A stretch of 6,460 bases of DNA from an uncultured Blautia sp. (lineage in GTDB: Bacteria; Bacillota; Clostridia; Lachnospirales; Lachnospiraceae). Positions 1 through 6,096 of the stretch are shown piece after piece (the stretch's first letter is position 1; every line of letters begins with the position of its first letter). Where the stretch lies: positions 1 to 6,460 of the forward strand of contig CAKROE010000114.1 in assembly GCA_934371915.1 (NCBI GenBank), in the 5' to 3' direction. Made by a program: the position numbers and the translations under genes. The notes under the pieces are model-generated. The model ran no database searches and was not told the DNA's origin. It saw nothing but the letters and a program-made list of their open reading frames with translations.

Positions 1-191
1 CTATAATCCTTTGATACATCCAGATAATCCCGCTTACCACTGATATAATCTGTATAGGCAACTTCCGGATCTTTTCCGTGAAATACCGTGCATAAACCAC
101 ACATATCACAATCAGCAATACATCTGAAAATATTTTTTATATATTCTCTGCGTTCTTCTTCTGTAGAATTTTCTATTTCCGGTGGTCTCAT
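1..191 (-). CDS. small cysteine-motif protein, 3' end outside window (partial)
   Basis: The frame opens at ATG 191-189 and stays open to the left edge (63 codons visible). The product begins MRPPEIENSTEEERRE and carries C24-x3-C28-x2-C31-x2-C34 (CIADCDMCGLC), followed by an acidic, aromatic stretch ending near YISGKRDYLDVSKDY. The start lies 8 nt after the stop of the preceding gene (200-433), and a weak GGTG-type ribosome site falls across that junction, so the two are probably translated together. The upstream protein has the same cysteine spacing and a matching tail, so the two look like tandem paralogues. Four cysteines in this arrangement could bind zinc or an iron-sulfur cluster, but no function is known to me. 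The C-terminus is not visible. Confidence 0.75.
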   Translation of the reverse strand, partial: MRPPEIENSTEEERREYIKNIFRCIADCDMCGLCTVFHGKDPEVAYTDYISGKRDYLDVSKDY

Positions 192-199
192 AATTGCAC

Positions 200-433
200 C
201 TACTTCACAAGCCCTGTGTTGCTTCTGTATTCTTCGTTAAGCTCACGCAATTCTTTCTCACCATTAATGTACGGCTCATAAAAAGCATCTACGGATCCGC
301 CACCCAGATTGTCACAACCATTACAGAAATCACATGCTCCGCCACACTGATTCAGCCCTTCCTGAACAATACGGATTCTCTCCGCTTTCGTTGTGTCCTT
401 AATCAGAATACTTCTTATTTCCATAACCCCCAT
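200..433 (-). CDS. small cysteine-motif protein (C-x3-C-x2-C-x2-C)
   Basis: A complete frame of up to 77 codons ending in TAG at 202-200. The first ATG (433-431) sits only about 2 nt from the AAGGG ribosome site. The ATG at 424-422 lies about 11 nt from it and gives MEIRSILIKD, so it is the more plausible start. Counting from the first ATG, an amphipathic basic stretch (16-28) leads into C30-x3-C34-x2-C37-x2-C40 (CGGACDFCNGC), then a Gly-rich turn and a charged helix (YINGEKELRELNEEYR). There is no signal peptide or membrane segment, so it is presumably cytosolic. The cysteine spacing matches that of the next gene exactly. The motif contains the CxxxCxxC spacing of radical SAM enzymes, but the protein is far too small to be one. 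Metal or Fe-S binding is an inference; the family is not recognised. Confidence 0.75.
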   Translation of the reverse strand: MGVMEIRSILIKDTTKAERIRIVQEGLNQCGGACDFCNGCDNLGGGSVDAFYEPYINGEKELRELNEEYRSNTGLVK

Positions 434-568
434 TTCCCTTCATCATATATTTATAAAAACAACTCCTCAAACTGCCAGATTTTGTCTTTCGTCCACATTC
501 CTTCTGATTCATTAATATTTTAATACGGGATTCCCAAATAATCTATATACTCTCCCTAAAAATTTTGC

Positions 569-793
569 TTATTTTTTCTTTTTTGTACTTACCGCACAGA
601 TGATTCCATTTCCTGTCACAATCTTAATCGTCCCAATAGCCTGCTTTCCGATTTTATCATATAATCTTCCTGCACTCATGCATTCACCCAGAACTGTATA
701 TGGACTGTTTGCCACATAATTCGTTGTACAAAAATCCGCACACCCCTCAATAAATTTATAATAAAAAAAAGAAGCCGGCAATTTTTTCTGCAC
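569..793 (-). CDS. hypothetical 74-aa protein with GTG start
   Basis: The frame starts with GTG at 793-791 and ends with TAA at 571-569. A good ribosome site (AGAGGA, 803-808) lies 9 nt before the GTG, which supports real translation despite the rare start. The product has an aromatic, mildly hydrophobic N-terminus (about 5-15), four scattered cysteines, a central segment GRLYDKIGKQAIGTIKI, and a lysine-rich C-terminus (STKKKK). It shows no clear transmembrane helix or signal peptide and no domain I recognise. It begins 58 nt after the Rpn-family nuclease gene on the same strand with no convincing terminator between them, so it may be co-transcribed with it. It could be an orphan, a small partner protein, or a chance frame; the ribosome site is the main evidence. 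Confidence 0.5.
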   Translation of the reverse strand: MQKKLPASFFYYKFIEGCADFCTTNYVANSPYTVLGECMSAGRLYDKIGKQAIGTIKIVTGNGIICAVSTKKKK

Positions 794-802
794 AACTTCT
801 TT

Positions 803-808
803 TCCTCT
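803..808 (-). promoter_or_regulatory. ribosome binding site deciding a GTG start
   Basis: Minus-strand AGAGGA, 9 nt before the GTG at 793. It is the main reason to call this small gene and to prefer GTG over the internal ATG at codon 39. Confidence 0.55.
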
Positions 809-851
809 AAAATATAATACACAAACTTTACAAGATTTAGCCTCCAGCTAA

Positions 852-1721
852 CTAAGCTCTAGATTTTTCTTTATATTTTCTCAATTCAGCTTCTAACTCT
901 TTGATCCGGCTCTGTGCCATATCCGCACGTAATTTTTCTTTTTCTGTATTCTGTCTTTCTCTTTCTGTATTTTTTATTTCTGCCAGACGTCCCTGCTCGA
1001 TTCCTCGCTCATACATTAACTGATCATGTTCAAAGCTCTTCATATACCTCAATGACACCTCCCCGTCTTTCTTCACTGTATCCACCATTTTCTGGATATC
1101 TTTCAGTTCATCGTTCACTGCATTATTCTGATTCGTGTTCTCCATATAATTCAAAAACTGCCGAAGTTCTTCGGATATTTTTCCCTTTGTTCCTCTGGTA
1201 TATAACACAAGTGTCACCGCTCCATCCTCGTAATCCATCTCCGGTTCTTCCAGACAGCGATTCTTTATTGTATACCACACTCTGTCATATCCAAATAGAT
1301 CATAATTACAAATAAAAATCACATAAACCTGCTTCAGCTTCCCGAAATCCTCTCCGGATCTCAAACTCCTGCTGTCAATTATCGCATGATAGAATCTCGA
1401 CCGCTTCGGAAATGCTGCGATTGCTTTCGCCTTGTCATTTTGATCTGGTTCTACATCATATACCGATGGGATATCTTCTCCGTCTATATCCACACAATCG
1501 CCTTCGATGCAAACATCCAGCCTTGCTCCACGCAAATCCGTATTCATACCTGCATAAAACTTTTGCGCGCTCACTTTCAGATTTTTAAAATCTCGATTAA
1601 ACAGCAGCTTCAAAATTATGTGTGTAAATTTTTCTCCAGTCTCCGGATGGGTTAACATCGCATTGAACAGGAAATCATCCATCAGATTCAATTCTTCTAG
1701 TTTTCTTCTTTGCATCCACAT
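852..1721 (-). CDS. Rpn family recombination-promoting nuclease/putative transposase (PD-(D/E)XK)
   Basis: A full-length frame of 289 codons. The N-terminal motif LEELNLMDDFLFNAML, the segment GARLDVCIEGD and the later YDVEPDQ are hallmarks of the Rpn/PDDEXK-type family, DNA endonucleases first linked to RecA-independent recombination and now also to phage defence. Likely catalytic residues are D69 and E91. The usual third position is E-x-Q, whereas here it reads E-P-D-Q, as I recall for clostridial members. PKRSRFYHAIID follows, a conserved basic/aromatic segment. Residues about 235-289 are highly charged and predicted coiled coil, ending KYKEKSRA. ATG 1721 is almost touching the AAGGAG site, so ATG 1715-1713 (MQRRKLEEL), 7 nt from it, is the better start. 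It has its own strong promoter upstream. The gene looks intact. Confidence 0.85.
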   Translation of the reverse strand: MWMQRRKLEELNLMDDFLFNAMLTHPETGEKFTHIILKLLFNRDFKNLKVSAQKFYAGMNTDLRGARLDVCIEGDCVDIDGEDIPSVYDVEPDQNDKAKAIAAFPKRSRFYHAIIDSRSLRSGEDFGKLKQVYVIFICNYDLFGYDRVWYTIKNRCLEEPEMDYEDGAVTLVLYTRGTKGKISEELRQFLNYMENTNQNNAVNDELKDIQKMVDTVKKDGEVSLRYMKSFEHDQLMYERGIEQGRLAEIKNTERERQNTEKEKLRADMAQSRIKELEAELRKYKEKSRA

Positions 1722-1722
1722 T

Positions 1723-1728
1723 CTCCTT
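1723..1728 (-). promoter_or_regulatory. ribosome binding site of the Rpn-family gene
   Basis: Minus-strand AAGGAG. Spacing to the ATG at 1721 is 1 nt; spacing to the ATG at 1715 is 7 nt. This favours the shorter 287-residue protein. Confidence 0.7.
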
Positions 1729-1760
1729 TTCTATGATGGCAAAGAAGAATGCCGATGGTT

Positions 1761-1808
1761 TTACACGTTCTGCCTCATCCCCTCCGCCATATTTTCTTGT
1801 TCTCGCAT
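1761..1808 (-). other. possible leader ORF (15 codons) in the Rpn-gene 5' UTR
   Basis: Within the leader, the minus strand reads MREQENMAEGMRQNV and then TAA. It has no clear ribosome site, so translation is doubtful. It is listed because the leader is long and this short frame lies between the palindrome and the main start; it may reflect a conserved leader sequence rather than a peptide. Confidence 0.2.
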
Positions 1809-1820
1809 ATGGGGATTGGA

Positions 1821-1834
1821 TAACCGAACGGTTA
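1821..1834. promoter_or_regulatory. perfect inverted repeat in the Rpn-gene leader
   Basis: TAACCG-AA-CGGTTA (plus strand) is a perfect 6-bp inverted repeat around a 2-nt centre. It begins about 20 nt downstream of the predicted transcription start. As DNA it has the size and symmetry of a repressor half-site pair. As RNA the 2-nt loop is too tight without opening a base pair, and no U-run follows, so it does not look like a terminator. Operator function is an inference. Confidence 0.35.
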
Positions 1835-1860
1835 AAGAACTTTCCCAGATATGTAATTTT

Positions 1861-1889
1861 AATATAACAAATTGGGCTAAGAGTGTCAA
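1861..1889 (-). promoter_or_regulatory. strong sigma-A promoter driving the Rpn-family gene
   Basis: Minus-strand TTGACA (1889-1884), an exact consensus -35, then a 17-nt spacer and TATATT (1866-1861), five of six matches to the -10. Transcription should start near 1854, giving a leader of about 130 nt before the Rpn start. The -35 begins only 7 nt after the TGA of the preceding frame, so the promoter lies right at the boundary between two gene blocks. Confidence 0.75.
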
Positions 1890-1896
1890 TTATCCA

Positions 1897-2517
1897 TCAT
1901 AATAATTTCCGAACATTGGACAACTTACGCATTTTCTCATTCATAGGAGCCAGTTTGTAAATAAGTCCGGGAACTTCCGAATTATTGTTTTGCAGCCATT
2001 TGACCTTTTCATATTGAATCCATCCAAGAATATTAACCGTATTATCCTGAATCATCTTGATCCAATCTGAATGAAAACGAACTTCTTTTTTTAGCTTGCT
2101 GCTCTCACCCAAAATATAAGGAAGTGGCGTCACATTGTCATTGATTTCTCTGATGTATGTCCTCATACGGCGAATACTATTCCAGTCGGCTTTTTCTTTA
2201 CTGTGAGAAAAAAATCCCGCCAAAGCCCTGTATTGCACCATATTCGTAAGCTGTTCTTTAAACTTTTTCAGCTCCACATTGTGTTCCCTTATAGCATTTT
2301 TAATTTCTACTTTTGACGCATTTGCCGGAAGTGTACTAAGTTCCGTAAGCTGTAAAATCGCACGCTCCAGACCATCACGAACCATTCCATCCGCCTGCAA
2401 ACCACTAAGATGAATATGAAATTCCCGCACCGAATACCATGCATTTGCAATCATTTCATCAAATGTTGTTTCCGTGATACCTTCAGAAATCAGATTTACA
2501 GTTATCTCTGACATCAC
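1897..2517 (-). pseudogene. fragment of an HNH-endonuclease-type protein lacking the HNH domain
   Basis: An open frame of 206 codons (GTG 2517 or ATG 2514, TGA 1899-1897). No catalytic motif is visible. From memory of the family, FDEMIANAWYSVREFHI (19-35) and YEKVKWLQNNNSEVPGL with IYKLAP near the C-terminus resemble the central part of clostridial proteins that normally have more sequence before the IANAWYPV-type motif and finish with an HNH endonuclease domain. Here the frame stops right after RKLSNVRKLL, where that HNH domain would begin. The start codon lies inside the methyltransferase remnant in another frame, so the first residues (MMSEITV) are probably chimeric. There is only a weak GTGG ribosome site. 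Residues 60-110 and 150-175 are helical and charged. I read it as truncated at both ends; an intact unknown protein is the alternative. Confidence 0.5.
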
Positions 2518-3045
2518 TGGTTATCCACATTTTCTCTATGCACAATTCCTAAATATTTTTCACAAATTCGCCGAAACTTTTTCTGGGAAATCACAAAAAA
2601 ATCGCCCACTTCGCTCGCCTTCAAAATTCCCATATTTAAAAGATGTATAAATAATCCCACCTACTTTTACTGCGTTACACATCTTCTGCAAAATATTCGC
2701 CAACTCTATTTTCGGTACATGCAAAACAGATGCGCATGCCCAGATTCCATCATACATTTCTTTTTCCTGCAATTCCTGAAACAGCATCTGGTGCACTTGT
2801 ATTCCTGTAAATTCACTCGCAATCCTGCACAGCTTAGCAGATCCATCTACTGCATCTACTCGATATCCATGCTCAAGATAATATTTCGTATCTCTTCCCG
2901 CGCCACAGCCAAAATCAAGAATATACGATTCTGGCATAAGTAGATTCAGGAATTCACACTGCACTTTTGAAAAATCTACAGATAATGTACTTTCAACAAA
3001 TTTTTCTGCGTTTGCGTTATAATATTCTAAAGTTTTATCGCTCAT
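2501..3045 (-). pseudogene. class I SAM-dependent methyltransferase with C-terminal frameshifts
   Basis: The open part is ATG 3045 to TGA 2562-2560, 161 codons. SAM-binding motif I is LDFGCGAGRD (43-52), the acidic ribose-binding position is D67 in DAVDGS, and DGIWACASVLHVP is the motif IV-like strand. Relatives usually run to about 200 residues and end with a strand resembling WITSDVR. Here the frame breaks after CDFPEKVSANL. The missing tail is still present in the DNA: a second frame reads FRRICEKYLGIVHREN (about 2582-2530) and a third reads WITSDVRDN (about 2527-2501). Two small indels therefore disrupt the end of the gene. The core could still fold, but the substrate-side C-terminus is lost. 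The substrate is unknown. Only a weak GGA ribosome site is present. It follows a Nudix remnant by 15 nt. Confidence 0.8.
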
Positions 3046-3060
3046 TTATTATTGTCCAAC

Positions 3061-3243
3061 TTACAATCTTTCCCTGACCTTCTCAATCAAAGTAATATCC
3101 GCTGGCAGCCATTCTACATCATCAATAGACTTCTTATTCAGCCAGCGCGCCGCCTCATGTTCCTTCAATACCAGTTCCCCTTTGACAATACAGTTCCTCT
3201 CTAATTTCGCTTTTTAATGCATCCCACGGAGTTTCCGCCATTT
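3061..3243 (-). pseudogene. Nudix (MutT-type) hydrolase remnant
   Basis: Two pieces of a Nudix nucleotide pyrophosphohydrolase remain. The first (from about 3242) reads MAETPWDALKSEIREEL, which corresponds to the second half of the Nudix box (G-x5-E-x7-R-E-U-x-E-E-x-G-U), including the R-E-x-x-E core as REEL. The second, in another frame down to TAA 3063-3061, reads KGELVLKEHEAARWL, then EWLPADITLIEKVRERL, the family's usual C-terminal end. By comparison with about 130-residue relatives, the N-terminal half and the strands between the two pieces are gone, with a frame change at the join near 3195. It cannot encode a working enzyme. It lies directly against the stop of the nuclease gene upstream and 15 nt before the methyltransferase. 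Confidence 0.8.
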
Positions 3244-4740
3244 TCAACCTTCTGCTTGAATTGCTTTGTACTGACAACACATTTCAATCTCTACGAATTC
3301 TCCTTTAGGAACATTTTCAAAGTGCAACATTCCCGGAAGTACTATCGTTCTCTCCGGAACAAATGTAATACCATGTATAAACTTTGTCGGAAGTTCTATC
3401 TTTTTATTTTCTTGAAAAACTGTTGGTTGTTCTATCAGAATATCTTCTTCTGAAAAATCTCCTGGCATTCTAAATATGCAATTTGCTTTCATAGCTATCC
3501 CATTATAAACAATATCTATTGCTTCATAAAGTTCTCTTATGCTTTCCCATCCTTGAATCCATTCGAGATCAAATACAACTTCATAATATTCTTCTAAAGC
3601 ACGCATTTTCTCCAGTCCGTCTATCCATATTTCTATTTTTCTCTTTTCATCACTTCTTGTTTTCCATATTTTTTTTGACTGCCCTATTTCACATGAAAGC
3701 ATCCTGTTAACGTGATCTTTAATCAAAATAGTAAACTTTTGAGCATTCATGCATTTTTTAACTATATCAAAATGTATTAGTCTCTCTGCAACTCTTCTGT
3801 CCAATACATGATAGCCCATTTCAAATATTTTTAATTTGCTATTTGAATATTCCATCAAAATTTCAACAAATTCACTTGTAAATAAATATCTATCCATATC
3901 ATTCCAATAACTATGTATTATTTCTCCATTTTGATATGGAAATACATTTCCGTCAATATAAAGTTCCGCTTCCTGAAATTCCCTTGGAATATCCAGCATG
4001 TATTCAGGAATATCGTATCTCATTTTTTGCTGTAAATAGAAATCTGTTGAATTAAGAAATAATGAAACCACTTCCAAATTATCTTTTCCTATTGCATTTC
4101 TTCCCATTGCTTCACGTATATAATTAATGGTTACTTCTGGCAACTCAAGATCTGCTGCCGAAGTAATTATTTCAGCATCAACATTTATCCCCAATTGCAT
4201 ATCTATCGATTTTTCCTTTTGATATTTCATATTATCATAAGAAAAACTTTGTAATTCCTGCTCATAATATTTCAATTCGTCTATATGGCATCTTAATATC
4301 GTCTTATCTGCAGTTGCTAGATTAAAATAGCATCCCTCGATTTCCACTCCATCAGTAACAATATATGCAATTGCTCTCGTCCAAAAAGTATAATATTCTG
4401 CCTGTCCTTGAATTTGCTCCAGCTCTCCCGGTTTTTTTGCTTCTACTACCAAAAGGCTATGATTTTTAACCCATTCAATATCTTCCTTTTTAAATTTACG
4501 ATAATCACCAAATTCTTTCTCTGTAAAAAAGATATAATCCGCATTTTTAGCCGGCAATCTTTTTCTACCTTCAAATCCATAAACAGGAAATTCCTCTGCT
4601 CTAAGCCATGATGGATACCCCAAATATTCCAAAAGTGGCACAATCAATTTCGAACGCACTTCTGCTTCTGATTGTATTTTTGATTTTCCATATTCTTTAA
4701 GAATATCCTTTAAATCATATTTTACTTTCATCTTTTGCAT
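3244..4740 (-). CDS. stand-alone nuclease with HsdR N-terminal-like PD-(D/E)XK domain
   Basis: A complete 498-codon frame. Residues about 20-150 match the type I restriction HsdR N-terminal fold: E27 in EAEVRSKLIVPLLEYLGYP, D68 in NADYIFF, E100-x-K102 in LLVVEAKKPGE, and a Q113-x3-Y117 motif in QGQAEYYTFW. The D, E, K and Q/Y positions are all present, so it should be able to cut DNA. Unlike HsdR it has no helicase motor. The remaining 300 or so residues match nothing I recognise and lack transmembrane segments; they may act as a sensor or specificity domain. ATG 4740 is 1 nt from a GGAG site and ATG 4731-4729 (MKVKYDLKDIL) is 10 nt from it, so the latter is preferred. It follows a membrane-protein gene by 94 nt on the same strand. 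A line sampled inside it is 33% GC. A defence role is inferred. Confidence 0.75.
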   Translation of the reverse strand: MQKMKVKYDLKDILKEYGKSKIQSEAEVRSKLIVPLLEYLGYPSWLRAEEFPVYGFEGRKRLPAKNADYIFFTEKEFGDYRKFKKEDIEWVKNHSLLVVEAKKPGELEQIQGQAEYYTFWTRAIAYIVTDGVEIEGCYFNLATADKTILRCHIDELKYYEQELQSFSYDNMKYQKEKSIDMQLGINVDAEIITSAADLELPEVTINYIREAMGRNAIGKDNLEVVSLFLNSTDFYLQQKMRYDIPEYMLDIPREFQEAELYIDGNVFPYQNGEIIHSYWNDMDRYLFTSEFVEILMEYSNSKLKIFEMGYHVLDRRVAERLIHFDIVKKCMNAQKFTILIKDHVNRMLSCEIGQSKKIWKTRSDEKRKIEIWIDGLEKMRALEEYYEVVFDLEWIQGWESIRELYEAIDIVYNGIAMKANCIFRMPGDFSEEDILIEQPTVFQENKKIELPTKFIHGITFVPERTIVLPGMLHFENVPKGEFVEIEMCCQYKAIQAEG

Positions 4741-4834
4741 GCTCCATTATTATCAGCCAGGCTACCATTTTTCTATAAGTTACGCAATAACATTCTTTAA
4801 ATCATTTTCCACGTAATTATTTTCATCACATTAA

Positions 4835-5647
4835 TCAATCATCTTCGCCTGCTATTTTTATTGAATTCTTTTTTGCTAAAGAATGTCCATTAAAGAATAC
4901 CATCGGATCAGTATCCTTCCAAATCATTTTATCTTTCCCGTCTTCTCGACATCCTCGAAATCTACACTTACACTTTGTAATCACATTTTTATCTGTTACG
5001 ATATTGAATTGCACTTCAAGGAATGTTTTATGAACCTCTTGCTTAAAAATATTTGCAATTTCTTTTCCTTTTCCTAAATCAGCAATATACGTTATATCAA
5101 ATCCAATTGTATTATCTTTATAGATTGCTATTTTTGAATAGTGGTCTCTGCAATTTTTTCCTAATAAATAACCCCCTTCACCGTAAAAAAACATGAAGTC
5201 CTTTATATACAAAAGCGCAGGTGTACTATTTCCAATGTATTTCGCTTTAAAGTGAAGTATATAGCCTACATATTTTCCTGGAATAATCGTTTTCAAATCA
5301 GAATCCTTTATAATCTGTTCTGAGTGGATTTCCCAATTAATTGGATTTTTTATCTTTTGTTCTATAGAGATTTCTTCCACCAAAATCAAAGTACTGTAAT
5401 TTGCTATATAATTATTGTTTTCTAATTCTTGTAGTTTATCATTTTGTTTATATGCTACACAACCTAATACGATTGTTCCTAATGCTCCAAAAATACTTGC
5501 AACATAATTTAACGCATCTCCAGCATTCCATTCCGCTGCAAACAAACCATTCGTATGTATTTTAAATAACAAATTTAAAACAAATGCAACTAATATTGCA
5601 ATAAATATTATTACAACAGACATTCGAATAAGTTGCTTTTTATTCAT
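4835..5647 (-). CDS. two-helix membrane protein of unknown function
   Basis: A complete 270-codon frame starting at ATG 5647, with an AGAGAGG ribosome site 5 nt upstream. The first transmembrane helix spans about residues 9-28 (preceded by basic residues MNKKQLIR) and the second about 46-66 (GDALNYVASIFGALGTIVLG). Both termini are thus probably cytoplasmic with a short outside loop. Residues 67-270 form a soluble, mostly beta-strand region with the cysteine cluster KCKCRFRGC near 225-235. The pattern W-x3-DALNY-x-ASIFGALGTI is one I associate with uncharacterised clostridial membrane proteins in accessory regions. A sampled line is 27% GC, poorer than the flanking gene remnants. It precedes the HsdR-like nuclease by 94 nt, and the two could form an operon. 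Function is not recognised; a role as a membrane sensor or effector is speculation. Confidence 0.75.
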   Translation of the reverse strand: MNKKQLIRMSVVIIFIAILVAFVLNLLFKIHTNGLFAAEWNAGDALNYVASIFGALGTIVLGCVAYKQNDKLQELENNNYIANYSTLILVEEISIEQKIKNPINWEIHSEQIIKDSDLKTIIPGKYVGYILHFKAKYIGNSTPALLYIKDFMFFYGEGGYLLGKNCRDHYSKIAIYKDNTIGFDITYIADLGKGKEIANIFKQEVHKTFLEVQFNIVTDKNVITKCKCRFRGCREDGKDKMIWKDTDPMVFFNGHSLAKKNSIKIAGEDD

Positions 5648-5681
5648 CTATACCTCTCTATTCTTTCCATTTATCGCCTTT

Positions 5682-5690
5682 ATTATTACA
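5682..5690 (-). promoter_or_regulatory. possible extended -10 promoter for the membrane-protein gene
   Basis: Minus-strand TGTAATAAT fits TGn plus a -10 with five of six matches, about 35 nt before the membrane-protein start. The -35 region is poor (only ACA matches). It lies just past the end of the AlbA_2/ATP-binding remnant, where a promoter for the following pair would be expected. Confidence 0.3.
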
Positions 5691-5698
5691 CCTACTAT

Positions 5699-6090
5699 TC
5701 ATATTGTTTTCATTAGTAACTCTCCCCATAGAAAATTACTTCTACCTAATTTACTATATTTGAATAGATTGCGTACACCCGCTCCCAACTGATCTGCATA
5801 ACCAATATTTCTAAAAAATGCTACTATGATAGGATTCTTTGGATTTGGCTCCAGATTGTTCACAGTAATAATACCTTCGCATGCAGCACGATTTGCATTC
5901 TCAACATACATACAATCCTTTTCAATTATAAACTTTGCTGTATATCTGCCGCCTTTTCCAGCACTCCAACTACTGTTCCATCATCCAGCACACCCAAAAA
6001 AATATCTCCGTCAAACCGATTCAGGAAAGGACACACAGTTTCATAGGTATCTAATTCGATTCCATTGCCGTCTCTCCTTCAAACAACAAG
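5699..6090 (-). pseudogene. COG2865-type AlbA_2/ATP-binding protein with large internal deletion
   Basis: Only the two ends of a protein normally of about 400-500 residues remain. The N-terminal end, in two frames, reads LLFEGETA and then IELDTYETVCPFLNRFDGD, FLGVLDDGTVVGV, typical of the AlbA_2 (Schlafen-like) domain. The C-terminal end, in a third frame down to TGA 5701-5699, reads TAKFIIEKD, MYVENANRAACEG, NLEPNPKNPIIVAFFRNIGYADQLGAGVRNLFKYSK shared with RecG-like C-terminal/ATPase-type domains (the last string here spans about codons 20-55 of the open part). They join at about 5942-5947, where the bases GATAT serve both sides, so roughly 300 residues were lost and the frame shifted. The extreme C-terminus is also degenerate. 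Members are predicted transcriptional regulators or DNA-binding ATPases. This copy is not functional. Confidence 0.8.
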
Positions 6091-6096
6091 TTTTAA

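Noticed and set aside
526..534. Palindrome CGGGATTCCC/GGGAATCCC as a terminator hairpin after the 74-aa gene.
   Set aside because: The loop would be one base and no U-run follows.
447..560. Minus-strand translations YIDYLGIPY and MWTKDKIWQFEELFL, looking like a decayed gene between the 74-aa orphan and the cysteine-motif pair.
   Set aside because: The pieces are short, interrupted by stops and match no family I recognise; the ATG at 498 touches its only possible ribosome site.
833..856. TTAGC-TGGAG-GCTAA inverted repeat after the Rpn-family gene as a terminator.
   Set aside because: Only a 5-bp, AU-containing stem with no following U-run; too weak to call.
914..1315. Plus-strand 133-codon frame rich in Phe, Leu, Ser and Pro.
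   Set aside because: It is antisense to the well-supported Rpn-family gene, with composition typical of the reverse of charged helices and no ribosome site.
1618..1902. Plus-strand 94-codon frame across the Rpn-gene leader.
   Set aside because: It spans the opposite-strand promoter and leader, has no ribosome site and no family resemblance.
4446..4643. Minus-strand 65-codon frame inside the nuclease gene.
   Set aside because: Shadow frame within a gene whose catalytic motifs are intact.
4741..4834. Promoter or terminator between the membrane-protein and nuclease genes.
   Set aside because: No paired -35/-10 with normal spacing and no hairpin with a U-run. A short GTTA-TTGCG-TAAC dyad is present but too weak to assign.
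6061..6078. AAGGAGA followed by ATG as a ribosome site and gene start.
   Set aside because: The frame is only four codons long; the bases are explained as FEGETA codons of the AlbA_2 remnant.
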